Below are positions 44,401 through 53,826 of a DNA stretch of 64,000 nt, piece by piece (the stretch's first letter is position 1; every line of letters starts with the position of its first letter). The notes under the pieces were generated by a model, which was not told the origin of the DNA, made no database searches, and saw only the letters and a list, made by a program, of their open reading frames with translations. Position numbers and translations under genes: made by a program. Source of the stretch: Lientehia hominis (GTDB lineage Bacteria; Bacillota; Clostridia; Lachnospirales; Lachnospiraceae); the NCBI RefSeq assembly GCF_021044755.1, contig NZ_JAJNOR010000004.1, positions 62,001 to 126,000 on the forward strand. The letters are read 5' to 3'.

Positions 44401-47400
44401 GTTCCATAAGCGCCGACCCCAATGAAGTGACCGGCACCTACTGCGTGGGCGGAACCGTGGGAGGCAATGTCCTCGCTGCAGAGCAGGAGATCAGCGCGGC
44501 TTTCCAGACTGACAATTTCCTTGGCAAGCTGACGGCAGATGCTTTTGCAGGCGGCTTTATTGGTTATAACCGTCTGGTGGCCGGCGATACCTCCAGGGAG
44601 GAGATCCGGGCCATGGCAGAAACCAGCGCCGGAGAACTTAAAAATGCCAGCCTGGAGGAGATTGCCGGAATTCTGGACGGCAGCGGGCTGAAGACAGGGA
44701 GCGCAAGGCTTGTCATCCGCGGAATGGAAGAAGGTTCGGGGACACAGAGCAAATTCGGAGGAATCACTGCACAGATCTACGCCGGCGGAGTAGTCGGTTA
44801 CAGCGATAAGGATACGTTTCTTTTGATTCAGGACGTGGTGAACCTGACTCCGGTCACAGCGACAGGATCCATAGAAAACGGGACGGAGCAGCCGGGCAGG
44901 CGGACTTATGACGGAAAAATGTTTTCATATTCCTATGCAGGCGGCATCATCGGAAAAGTGGAAAAGAATGTGGTGCTGGATGCCTGCCGGAACCAGGACG
45001 TGGGAGATGTGGTGTCTTCCGGAACTTATGTGGGCGGCCTCTGCGAAGTAAATGAAGGCATCATCCGCAACTGCAGCGTTTCCAGTATTGGGAGCGGCAG
45101 TTCAGATTATGTGGGCGGTCTCACCGGCGTCAATAAAGCAGGCGGGATCATAGAAAACGGCAGATTCGAAAAGAAAACCGTTACAGGACGAAACTTTGTG
45201 GGAGGAATTGCCGCGGAGAATTTCGGGACCATTGACGGCACGGTTGTGGAAAGAGCTTCTGTGACGGCCTACGGTGAAACAGGAAATGTGGGAGGTATCA
45301 CCGGATATCATTATGGAGAAGCTTTCCTCACTTTGAACCAGGATATTTCTGTAACCGTCACATCCTCCGGCAGCAATGTGGGAGGGGTGGCCGGAACCAC
45401 GGAGGGGAATCTTGGGCCGGGTCAGGGAGCAGGAACGGTCCGCCTGGAGGGCTCTGTTTCCGGAACAGGAAATGTGGGAGGCATCGCGGGAGACAGCAAG
45501 GCAGATCTGATAGAAGGATTTGAGAATGAGGCGTCCGTAAGCGCGGAAGACGGCGCTGCCGGAGGGATCATCGGAAAAGACAGCGGTACTGGCGGAACGA
45601 TTCGGAGCTGTATTAACCGGGGAAGTGTTTCTTCAGCGAAAAGCGGAGATGCGGGAGGTATCGTCGGGCAGAACCAGGGAACCATACAGGGCTGTAAAGG
45701 ATATGGAACCGTGTCGGCGTCCAACGGCATCGGAGGCGGCATTGCCGGAGTGAACAACGGAAATATTCAGGGCTGCTTGGTGCAGAAAGAGACAGGAAGC
45801 GGGATGCTTTCCTTCATGGGACGAAAATATGCCGGCGGAATCAGCGGCTTAAACAACGGGACCATAGCGGACAGCAGCGTTTCTGGGGTGAAGCTCACCA
45901 ACCCCGCCGGAGGCAGAGGAGGAGCTCTCGGCGGAATCAGCGGACGGAATACAGGAATAGTTTCCGGATGCAGCGTGGGGGAGAACGGAAAAGCGGCAGA
46001 GCTTCTCTCCAACGTCCCGGATGTTTCCATGGGAGGCGTTTCTGGTGAGAACACAGGGACCATTGAAGGAACCAATCCGGAATACAGCCGTGTCTACGCA
46101 CAGCTTTCCTTTATCCAGACGAACATGTCCTATTACGGGAACTTGGGAGGGATTGCCGGAAGCAACACCGGCGCCATCCGCCGTTATGAGTTCAACGGAA
46201 CCGTGGAGGGCACGGCGAATGATCCGCAGAACACGCCGGAATATAATCCCAACACAGACTTTGAGACAAATGGAGCGAAGATATACGGGTACGGCGGCAT
46301 AGCCGGGATAAACGGGAGCTCCGATGCGGGCAGCGGCGGTAGTATTTCTGACTGCCGGGTGAATGTGGCGAAGGTCACTGGTACCGGTGATCCCAACAAT
46401 GTGTCCAACATCGGCGGCGTGACCGGTGTAAACGGGCAGGGGTCGTCTGTGAGCCGGATTGTGTTCGGTACATCTGCCGGAGAATACCAGGTCAGCCTGA
46501 AAGGGAACAGCAAGCTCGATGAAGTGAAGAATGCTGCCGGGTGTGTTTATGTGGGAACTGGTTCGAATACTTCCGCCTACGCCCATACGGGAGGCGTCGC
46601 CGGTCTGAATAACGGGACCATCACGGATATCGGCTTTGTAAACGGGACCTATTCGGACAACTGGGATGATACCAGCGTCATCGTGGAAAGTTACAGGGGT
46701 CATGTGGGAGGAATTACCGGTTACAACCGGAAGAACGGCGGGATCACATACGCTGCCACAGGAAAGAAATGGGCAGTCTTCGCGCCTCAGAATGGTCAGG
46801 ACAACGGCTGCGGAGGCATCATAGGCTACAGTGCGTCGGCGAAGGATACCTTATATTGTATTAACCGCGCGGCGGTAGAAAAGACCGTGCCGGCTTCCAA
46901 CGGTACCGGAGGAATCATCGGAAGGCTGGAATGCGCCACCGGAAGCACCTGGTCTATTCGCTATTGTGAAAATTACGGAAAGGTCAGAGGCGCTAATCGT
47001 GTCGGCGGTATGGTCGGCATCTGGAAATATTATGGGGGGACTATTTCAGACTGCGTCAATTATGGAGAGATACAGTCGGACGGCAATGAGGGGAGCAGCG
47101 GTATCGTCGGAATGCTCTACGATATCCGGTCTACGGCAGCCAGGGCGGTGCGGTGTGAGAACCACGGCACAATCCGCGGCAGCCGTTCAGGGGGCATCGT
47201 CGGTGCATCCTACGGAGGAAAGGCTGTATACATGCAGCTTCAAAGCTGTGTCAACACCGGCCTGATCCAATCAGGGGATAACTGCGGCGGAATCACGGGA
47301 TCCATCACAAATTACGTGAATGGATCGTATATTACAGCCTGTAATAATTATGGCTATGGAATCGGCGGAGGCAGCATCTGCGGAATCGCGGCAAAAAACA

Positions 47401-50400
47401 CCAGCGGTCTGACGGTATCCAAATGTTTTGGCATTGCGGATACGGTCTGTCCGATTTCGGAAAATGTGGGAGATTCGAACAACTATTATCTGTCCGATGC
47501 TCAGGCGGGGACGGAACTCATCTGTTATGACGGGGCCGGAAAAGAGACCAGTCAGGCGCCAAACACTTTTTATGTGAAAAAGATCGATGCGCCGGGCATA
47601 CTGAAGCCAGAATTCATGAGAAAGCTGGTGCTGGATACATCAGGCCTTTCTGATGGAGACCGTTCTTATTATTCCAATACCCAGTCAGGAACGATCTCTC
47701 TGTCTTATACCTTTACATTCAGTACGGCCATAGAGCTGAACAGTATGGATCTTTACTGGAACAGGAATGGAAATGACGGGCGTGTGACGGACTATACCGT
47801 GTATTACAGCTCTTATACGGAGGGAGGAACCTGGAAAGAGCTGGCCTCCATGGATAACGCTTCCTCCGGGAACTTTACGGCGGATTCCAAAGAGACGGTG
47901 AATGCCGGAAGCCCTGTGGAAGCGCGCAGAGTGCAGATCGTGATCACGAGGTCCATTAAAAAGGGAGGCGCGGGAACCAACGCCTGCCTGATTCGCGCGC
48001 ATTTTAAAGGGACGGTTTCCGGACAGGATTACGACGGAAGCCAGGGCTATGCTGACTTCGGAAACGGCAGTCTGACCTGTACGAAGTACGATGGGGCAGA
48101 CAGCAGTCTGTCCTATAAACAGAGCGGCACGGTTTGCACTTACAGCGGGGCTGGATATGAGACCTTCCGTTATAGAGAAGCGTCCGGAGACAGCGGCAGG
48201 GGAAGAGGCACCGGCGCCAATGTGCTGCAAATGGGGGAGGGCAGTGCCTATCGTCTTGCTGTCGGCACAGACGGGGAGCAGGTGACGCTGGGCCTTCCGG
48301 GTTTTTCCATGAACCCTAAAAAAGAATTCCTCACAGAAAATGTGTCCTCAGATACCTCCTTAAGGTCTATGGGAGATGCAGAAGATAACATCCGTTACCA
48401 GGTATTCCTGGCGGATGATCCTTATTTTGATGTGGATGCCTCTGAGACCATATCCAGTCTGGGTGTTCCGGATGGGATCAAAATGGCCGATGTGGGAAAT
48501 GCCGTATATCAGGCGGAATGGATCCGTGTGCCGAAAGCGGCATTCTATGAATATGAAGCTGTTTATTACGGAGCGGACGGCAGAGAACTGTCGGTGAAAC
48601 AGGATACCGTCTATGATACGTCGGTTCAGCTTCCCGTTTCCTCCATAGACGGCGATGCTGTCCGTAAGATCGTATTCCGCGTGCGTGCCGGAGCCAATAC
48701 TATTGACGGAAACGGCGGGGTATCGGAGATTTGGTCATCTTATTCTGATCCGGCGGAGCAGGCGGTCGCGGATGTGCTGCCGGTTCCTCAGTATCATCTG
48801 GAATTGGTGAGGGACGGTTCTGATCTGAAATATCAGGCGTTCCTGGACAATCAGGAAGAGTACCGGACATTTCTGCAGGAAAGGGGAAGCGCCGATGTGG
48901 AAGCGGATATGGAAAACATTCAGATCACCGTGGATGCGGGCGGGACAGATCTGTCCTTTACGGCGCAGTCCGGAAAATCTGAGGGATATTTTGGGGGAAG
49001 CGAGGGCAACTGCCTGTTTTCTTCCTATGCGGTTCACAAGGAAAAGACATTTACCAGCTCTGTGAAACAGCTGAGGGAATCCATGGCGCCGGTTTCCGAC
49101 AGTTATAAAAGTGGCGACACGGATTTCGCGCAGGTCAGCCTGAAGCCGGATGCAGGAAACGGCGTCGGCTTCATGGGAATCACTTCCGATACCCTCAGCT
49201 ATCAGCTTAAGATCAGGCACAATAAATATATTTTGTATATGCGGTCAGAGCTGACAGCACTGGACAAAGAACTGGGAGTGCCGGTAGTGCTTTCCAGCTC
49301 TCAGCTGCGTACTTCAGACACTACTTCTTCGGCAGTGCCTACCTCCTTAAGCTCCCTTCCTGAGGAGCTTTTGGATGAGTCCGTATACGGAGAACTGATG
49401 GTGAGGAGCTATCCGTCCATGATGTCAAATAACATTGTATATACCGGCCATACGGTAGATATTTCTGCGTTTAAAACAGAGATGGGGGCTGTCGGACTTT
49501 CTAGGGACGAACTGAAAGAACTTTATGTGGCTGAAAACGGACAGGTGACAGACGCAGTGACCGGAACTCATTTGATCGAGTCAGGGAAACTGGCCGGCGG
49601 ATTTGTGATCGAGCTGGCATCCGACGGCACCTATACTTTATATTACAATTCTCTTCTGGAGTACAACAATCATCAAAGCTTCGATTATCCGGATTCTGGG
49701 CAGGGGAAACAGACTCAGGTGTTTTATTACCGCCTGAATGAGGAAAAGATAAAAGCGTCTGTTCCTGTCGTCCGCGTCAATGACCATGGACAGAATGGGA
49801 CAGACGGAGATCCCAATGAAGATTTCCTGGTCCTCACCTGGGATCTTGATAAGGACGGATATGAAAATACGTCAGGAGGCCGGAATTATGAAAGCGGAGC
49901 CGTTTATGACTATGTGATCGTGGGATATACTGCCGACGGCATAGCTGTACAGCTGGATAAAGGAGTCTATGTCACAGGGACGGACGGAGAAAACAGCCTG
50001 ATCTACGACATCACTTCCTGGAATTATAAAAAAGCAGAGATATCCGTCAGCAGGAGAGGAAAAGAAAGCCAAAGCGGCATGACGGAGATTTTTCCGGCAG
50101 GAGCAGTGAAGACTTGTGAATTCAAACTTAGATTTTCGCAGATTGCAAAGCCGGTTGTTTCTCTGCACAGAAATGAAAGTGGAATCGTAGAGAAGAATTC
50201 ACTTCTTTATGACGTGACATGGGACGGCATACCGACGGCGGAACGGAGTGAGCTGGCGGGGTATCAGGTGACGGCAGAGCGCTCGGAAGAGGATTCGGGG
50301 GCAGTAAGTACGTATGCGGATGAGAATGAATTTGAGGCGGCAAGGCAGGCACTCATGGCGCTGTACGGTGGAAAACCTGGAGTCCAGTCGGCAGAGGAGG

Positions 50401-52688
50401 AAGGAAAAATCCTTTATTCCTGGAATGAGGATACGGCCGGCGCTTCCATAAGTAAGACCATGATCATCCAATGGAAGAAGAGCGAAAACGATTCTGTCTG
50501 GACAATGGAACGGAGTCTGGAGACAGTCTGGATTTTTGAGATATCGAAGGACAGCCAAGATGCCGGAGGAGACGTTCTGACCCGAATGATCGATCTGAAC
50601 GACTATGAACGCGGCGAGACGCTGGATATTTCTGTGAAAGCCCTGGCCGCAGCGGATGCCGGAATCTACCGGGACGGATCCAAGGGAGTGATACGCAGTA
50701 TGACGCTTCCCAGCCGACTGGATGTGCCGGATGTGGAGGAGATGACAGGAAGCCCGGCGTACCGAGTACACGGGGACCAGGGAGCGGATGGAACTGAAAA
50801 ACCTTTTATGACCCAGAAAGAACTTGTGGCAGACGGTATAAAGCTGGTATTTGAACCGACGTCAGAGAGCGGAATCCTGCAGGGGAAATATGAAATAGCG
50901 GCGGCCGTCTATGACAGCAGAGAAGACGCTGATTCGGAAAAAATCATGTATACAGGAGACGGTGACGGCAGTCAGGCGGGATACTGGAACTACGGGGCGA
51001 TTGAGACAGTGATCACGAAAGCTTCCGCAGCCTCGATGGGAGGAAACTTCCTCCGGTCTGAATATACGATGGAAAGTCTGTCGGCGGATTATGCAGGAAA
51101 ATGGCTTAAGATTGCCATGAGGAGCGTATCCGACAGCAATGTCAGCTCCATGTGGTCCGATGAGGATGAGGCGGCAGATGGAACCGTAAATTATAAGTGG
51201 ATTCGTATCCCGCGTATACAAACGAGCGCTCCGGAGATGGAAGAGGGCGCCAGGACATTATACTACATGGACGGAAAATGGAAGGGGGATTTCTCCCAGA
51301 CCGAAGCAGGCACGGATGATCTGGCCGTTTCACAGACTGCTCTTACCTTCAAGGAACAGAGCTATGGAGACGGATACCAGGTACAGCTTGTAAGAGCTGG
51401 GGAGGATTCTGAGATAACCGGCACGGCGGAGGATCATACGGTCTATTATGCGGACTGGATCTATCTGGAGAAAAATGGAGCAGGGGGATACCATGTGTTT
51501 TATTCTTCCTCCGTTCCTTCTTTTCAAAGGGAAAACTGGATGGATCCGAATGCGCCTGTCTGCATGGCCGACGATCTGGCGGTTTATCTGGGCGATGTCG
51601 GTCCTGAGACGGCTTATGTAAAACTTCCCTATACCGGAACGGCCTGGGAATCCGCTGCTGATTCCGCATCAGAGGTCACAGCCATATCAGCGTTCCAGTG
51701 GGCGGACGGCGTGTTTACACTGATACTTCCGGATGTCATATCGGTGGGAAGCGGCGACAGTGCGTATTTTGACAGCGCTTTCCTGTTTACGGCTCATGTG
51801 TCGGCGCGCACCAGGGTTTCTGAGGAGAATCTGGAGTGGTATGAGAACTCTGAAATAGCGGGATGGTACCGGACTGCAGGTGCAGCCGGCGAGCACGGAA
51901 CTGCGGCAGAGACAAGGGAAGAATTTCAGCCCGCGCCGTCTCTGACGGTGAGCCTGAGCGCTTCCTCACGGCCTGGAACCGCCTATGAGATTTCAGCCGT
52001 ATCGGATAAATGGCTGGTCTTTGAGGTCTCTGTCAAAGACGGCGCCGGCGGTGTATACAGCAGAAGACGGCTGAGCGCCGCAGGCGCGGGGACTAGTGAT
52101 ATTTCCTCACTTCTTCTTTTATCGGACGGAGAATACGCCGCTTTTGCGGGAAAGACTCTGGATGTGCGGGCTGCTTCTGTGGATATGAAAACAGGAGGAC
52201 TCAGTGAGTGGACAGAATGGGTGTCTCTCGGCATTCTGCCGGAGCTCATTTTAGAGGCTCCTGTGGTATCAGAGACTTCCGTATCCTCATTGAACGGGAT
52301 CATAAATAAAGAGAACAGGTCAGAATCCGTTTCAAATCTGCCTGGAAAGACTTATAGCTGGATGTCGAATGCGAAAGCGTCAGGCTATGACATTCTGTCT
52401 GGCGGCCAGTCAGGGAGGATTGGTCTGGAGACAGGGACCTATGTTCTTGCCACGCTGACGGCAGAAAGTAACAGTGGAGGGACTTCAGGAACACTTTCGG
52501 TGGAGGTGGCTGTTTCAGTTACGGAGACTTCTTCCGGGTACCGCTTCACCCTTACAGTGCCGGATGATACCGTGACAGTGGATACAGGAGACGGTTTACA
52601 GGTATTTCGGTTTGAAAACAGTACAGAGATCCGGGGCGTGCCGGAAGATCCAAATTACCAGGTCAGGGCATACGTAAGTCCATCATAA
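41427..52688 (+). CDS. Giant prepilin-like surface protein with about 38 GLUG-type modules
   Basis: 3753 residues, the largest gene here. The N-terminus is a type IV prepilin signal: basic leader, cleavage expected at G20-Y21, mature start YTLVELIVVIVILLIL with the key E25 and a helix to about 44. Residues about 45-430 are an unassigned globular part. About 553-2010 hold roughly 38 degenerate modules of the form (Y/F)(V/A)GG(I)xGxN, the GLUG pattern seen in adhesins. Residues about 2060-2200 resemble a discoidin-like carbohydrate-binding domain. The last 1500 residues are beta-rich repeats, possibly fibronectin-III-like. No LPXTG or other C-terminal anchor is present. GGGAGA precedes ATG 41427. 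It should be processed by PilD and carried on the pilus. Confidence 0.85.
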   Translation: MKALKIRGKNRKAGRNSRGGYTLVELIVVIVILLILAGATVFGITRWLSFTDFKRQNEYAQTIFVAAQNQLTEYSENGRLSELQAAVSDEAGEYEHVLDVTKLKGMDGEPYKLSEVWPESDKDTTRPNASRYQGEICSLIGTKEDYQNYLAGNAGKEMTALYDMLSAYLYDTSILNAAVCVEFTPEDGQVFAVLYSDKSTGFEYNPDNKAKRNTVDISNRKSDYRKARMIGYYGVDTLSRATSTKTEKPSIGEVRLNNEDTLNFSFRLTKVKTATQELVYEIAVCAKGTKNPLLVFTLDGSRLKNELFKSEVACGVTRYSYDENGKNPTAQKLGDYEIPAWVESDGTVRVVLDAADLGATSSLYYDVYEALTGETDTLSPDLSKFKSTYSFRRFGIKAEDIYCTVQGSGVYYKTTAKKQSNLENAYFGSVRSVSAQDHTVASYAVENGRHLYNIRYMEDYSEEQREVEGYEDLKTADRVIYQLTSDVDWNIFAESGSLFETNEYGETGSVSGAGFPSFKQLRECAVFEGNGGKSHTIGGIEISVSRNQETGLYGDGTGIRPAGLFLKNAGVIRYISLDRITVSGEEQTGAFCGVNSGTLEDLTVLDSEPSTHPSTVTGTEDVGGITGAQENDVNETVIYDGLVNRARVTGNVYVGGIVGRLKAEKDGEILVEGCQNYGPVEASGDDPAEARYIGGITGYSENITGDHDGLIIRDCISSPQYTDSYLEEILGDRAGLEKRLRGVYVGGIVGYNKSASIESCSTEEETGKEGYIFGWRYVGGIAGFSEGSETGIDGSTGHGKSGVNEANVIGSSYVGGIVGCSAGVWKQDDNGILIPKEDRNLSFQVKNWTNKGVVLAADGYAGGIAGYNTGLIFACSSEVDGGSVSEKLSAAASLSGDYAGGIAGYNNGILGNTARDLSGAVISGQGKALSVVCYVAGRNFVGGIAGYNDVDAVIEDYEVAGGYIKGSGCYAGGYAGFNASLALLADENGQGRSISADPNEVTGTYCVGGTVGGNVLAAEQEISAAFQTDNFLGKLTADAFAGGFIGYNRLVAGDTSREEIRAMAETSAGELKNASLEEIAGILDGSGLKTGSARLVIRGMEEGSGTQSKFGGITAQIYAGGVVGYSDKDTFLLIQDVVNLTPVTATGSIENGTEQPGRRTYDGKMFSYSYAGGIIGKVEKNVVLDACRNQDVGDVVSSGTYVGGLCEVNEGIIRNCSVSSIGSGSSDYVGGLTGVNKAGGIIENGRFEKKTVTGRNFVGGIAAENFGTIDGTVVERASVTAYGETGNVGGITGYHYGEAFLTLNQDISVTVTSSGSNVGGVAGTTEGNLGPGQGAGTVRLEGSVSGTGNVGGIAGDSKADLIEGFENEASVSAEDGAAGGIIGKDSGTGGTIRSCINRGSVSSAKSGDAGGIVGQNQGTIQGCKGYGTVSASNGIGGGIAGVNNGNIQGCLVQKETGSGMLSFMGRKYAGGISGLNNGTIADSSVSGVKLTNPAGGRGGALGGISGRNTGIVSGCSVGENGKAAELLSNVPDVSMGGVSGENTGTIEGTNPEYSRVYAQLSFIQTNMSYYGNLGGIAGSNTGAIRRYEFNGTVEGTANDPQNTPEYNPNTDFETNGAKIYGYGGIAGINGSSDAGSGGSISDCRVNVAKVTGTGDPNNVSNIGGVTGVNGQGSSVSRIVFGTSAGEYQVSLKGNSKLDEVKNAAGCVYVGTGSNTSAYAHTGGVAGLNNGTITDIGFVNGTYSDNWDDTSVIVESYRGHVGGITGYNRKNGGITYAATGKKWAVFAPQNGQDNGCGGIIGYSASAKDTLYCINRAAVEKTVPASNGTGGIIGRLECATGSTWSIRYCENYGKVRGANRVGGMVGIWKYYGGTISDCVNYGEIQSDGNEGSSGIVGMLYDIRSTAARAVRCENHGTIRGSRSGGIVGASYGGKAVYMQLQSCVNTGLIQSGDNCGGITGSITNYVNGSYITACNNYGYGIGGGSICGIAAKNTSGLTVSKCFGIADTVCPISENVGDSNNYYLSDAQAGTELICYDGAGKETSQAPNTFYVKKIDAPGILKPEFMRKLVLDTSGLSDGDRSYYSNTQSGTISLSYTFTFSTAIELNSMDLYWNRNGNDGRVTDYTVYYSSYTEGGTWKELASMDNASSGNFTADSKETVNAGSPVEARRVQIVITRSIKKGGAGTNACLIRAHFKGTVSGQDYDGSQGYADFGNGSLTCTKYDGADSSLSYKQSGTVCTYSGAGYETFRYREASGDSGRGRGTGANVLQMGEGSAYRLAVGTDGEQVTLGLPGFSMNPKKEFLTENVSSDTSLRSMGDAEDNIRYQVFLADDPYFDVDASETISSLGVPDGIKMADVGNAVYQAEWIRVPKAAFYEYEAVYYGADGRELSVKQDTVYDTSVQLPVSSIDGDAVRKIVFRVRAGANTIDGNGGVSEIWSSYSDPAEQAVADVLPVPQYHLELVRDGSDLKYQAFLDNQEEYRTFLQERGSADVEADMENIQITVDAGGTDLSFTAQSGKSEGYFGGSEGNCLFSSYAVHKEKTFTSSVKQLRESMAPVSDSYKSGDTDFAQVSLKPDAGNGVGFMGITSDTLSYQLKIRHNKYILYMRSELTALDKELGVPVVLSSSQLRTSDTTSSAVPTSLSSLPEELLDESVYGELMVRSYPSMMSNNIVYTGHTVDISAFKTEMGAVGLSRDELKELYVAENGQVTDAVTGTHLIESGKLAGGFVIELASDGTYTLYYNSLLEYNNHQSFDYPDSGQGKQTQVFYYRLNEEKIKASVPVVRVNDHGQNGTDGDPNEDFLVLTWDLDKDGYENTSGGRNYESGAVYDYVIVGYTADGIAVQLDKGVYVTGTDGENSLIYDITSWNYKKAEISVSRRGKESQSGMTEIFPAGAVKTCEFKLRFSQIAKPVVSLHRNESGIVEKNSLLYDVTWDGIPTAERSELAGYQVTAERSEEDSGAVSTYADENEFEAARQALMALYGGKPGVQSAEEEGKILYSWNEDTAGASISKTMIIQWKKSENDSVWTMERSLETVWIFEISKDSQDAGGDVLTRMIDLNDYERGETLDISVKALAAADAGIYRDGSKGVIRSMTLPSRLDVPDVEEMTGSPAYRVHGDQGADGTEKPFMTQKELVADGIKLVFEPTSESGILQGKYEIAAAVYDSREDADSEKIMYTGDGDGSQAGYWNYGAIETVITKASAASMGGNFLRSEYTMESLSADYAGKWLKIAMRSVSDSNVSSMWSDEDEAADGTVNYKWIRIPRIQTSAPEMEEGARTLYYMDGKWKGDFSQTEAGTDDLAVSQTALTFKEQSYGDGYQVQLVRAGEDSEITGTAEDHTVYYADWIYLEKNGAGGYHVFYSSSVPSFQRENWMDPNAPVCMADDLAVYLGDVGPETAYVKLPYTGTAWESAADSASEVTAISAFQWADGVFTLILPDVISVGSGDSAYFDSAFLFTAHVSARTRVSEENLEWYENSEIAGWYRTAGAAGEHGTAAETREEFQPAPSLTVSLSASSRPGTAYEISAVSDKWLVFEVSVKDGAGGVYSRRRLSAAGAGTSDISSLLLLSDGEYAAFAGKTLDVRAASVDMKTGGLSEWTEWVSLGILPELILEAPVVSETSVSSLNGIINKENRSESVSNLPGKTYSWMSNAKASGYDILSGGQSGRIGLETGTYVLATLTAESNSGGTSGTLSVEVAVSVTETSSGYRFTLTVPDDTVTVDTGDGLQVFRFENSTEIRGVPEDPNYQVRAYVSPS

Positions 52689-52719
52689 GCAGTAATTATG
52701 CAGGGAAAGGAGACAGAGG

Positions 52720-53385
52720 ATGAGTGTTAAAAATCTGAGAAAAAAAGACGGATCCGCGCTCCTCAGCGCAGTAGTGGTCATGGCGGTGGTCATGCTCTTA
52801 AGCCTTTCCCTGCTGCTCATCTCTTATTCTCTGTTCCATACAGTAAATAAACAGCAGAATGATGCTCAGTGCAGGGAGCTTGCCCAGAGCCTGAGCAGGG
52901 CCCTGGAGGAAGAAATCACCATTCCGCCTTTTGCGTCCTACAGGGAACAGGAAACGGCATTAATTGAGGGAAGCTGCCCTCTTTGGTTTTATTTGAGATA
53001 CAATGTCTGGCAGAGCAGCTGGCCTTATTTCAACGCAGAAGAGCGGGGTCATACCGCGGCCTACGCGTACCGGTATTTTAAGCTGGACCCATCCGATAGC
53101 GGCCTGGACGGGGCGGAACTCATGGATGATATTTCCGTGATGATCTACTGGGAAAGTGAGTCTGGGGCTGAGGCAGCAGGGACTCCTCTGGTGATACGGG
53201 TCAGCTGCAGAAAGGGCAGACAGGAGAGCACCATAACATCTGCTTATGAGCTGATCGTAGGGAGTACCGATTACAACGATGCGCCGGAGGAAAGCTATAC
53301 GCCGGCGGGACAGGGAGTGAATCCCAATGGGAATTACATTGAGAATGAGAAGATATGGAGCTGGAGCCTGAATATCAGAGAGTGA
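52720..53385 (+). CDS. PilX-like minor pilus protein
   Basis: 221 residues. A short basic leader precedes DGSALLSAVVVMAVVMLL and a hydrophobic helix to about 40, the layout of PilX/GspK-type proteins. It lacks the usual G-F-T-L-x-E sequence; the candidate cleavage is after G12 in KKDG, but E5 is missing, as in GspK. The exported part is about 180 residues and has no recognised motif. AAAGGAGA precedes ATG 52720. In related systems such proteins cap and initiate the filament. Confidence 0.7.
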   Translation: MSVKNLRKKDGSALLSAVVVMAVVMLLSLSLLLISYSLFHTVNKQQNDAQCRELAQSLSRALEEEITIPPFASYREQETALIEGSCPLWFYLRYNVWQSSWPYFNAEERGHTAAYAYRYFKLDPSDSGLDGAELMDDISVMIYWESESGAEAAGTPLVIRVSCRKGRQESTITSAYELIVGSTDYNDAPEESYTPAGQGVNPNGNYIENEKIWSWSLNIRE

Positions 53386-53398
53386 CAAGGAGACCGGT

Positions 53399-53803
53399 AT
53401 GAAAAAAAGCATAATAGGACAAAAGAGCAAAAAAACAGATACGGCCGGTTCTACTATGGTGGAGGTGTTGGTGGCTTTTCTGATCGTGATGATCATGGTG
53501 GTGATGTTTTCCAAGGTGATCGCGGTATCGGCTGATATGCTGAAACGGTCCCAGCAGATGACCGCAAGGTATGAGACTTTCAATGAGAACTATTATAAGA
53601 CAGAGAACAGAAAACGAAGATCGGAAATTGGCGGCCTGACATTACGCCTTTCGGTGGATACAGAAAAGACTGCTGCGGGGAACAAGGCGAAGGGCGCCAG
53701 CCTGGAGCTTCCAAAGACTGGTCTTCAGGTTTATACGGATACGGAGACTGGTCTGAAAATGTACTCCTTTCAAAGCCAGGAGAGCGAAGCAGCGACGGAT
53801 TAG
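53399..53803 (+). CDS. Minor prepilin (PilV-like)
   Basis: 134 residues. The leader ends TDTAG and the mature region starts STMVEVLVAFLIVMIMVVMF, with E at position 5. A short exported domain follows. The AAGGAGA ribosome-binding site precedes ATG 53399. It probably forms part of the initiation complex with the proteins on both sides. Confidence 0.78.
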   Translation: MKKSIIGQKSKKTDTAGSTMVEVLVAFLIVMIMVVMFSKVIAVSADMLKRSQQMTARYETFNENYYKTENRKRRSEIGGLTLRLSVDTEKTAAGNKAKGASLELPKTGLQVYTDTETGLKMYSFQSQESEAATD

Positions 53804-53826
53804 CAGAAACGCAAGGGGTATGAAGG

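Noticed and set aside
43085..47460. Regular repeats suggesting a CRISPR array or tandem DNA repeat
   Set aside because: The repetition is at protein level (GG-I-G modules of variable spacing); the DNA is strongly diverged and there are no identical direct repeats with unique spacers.
41427..52688. Giant ORF as a polyketide or non-ribosomal peptide synthase
   Set aside because: No carrier, condensation, adenylation or ketosynthase motifs; composition is that of an extracellular repeat protein.
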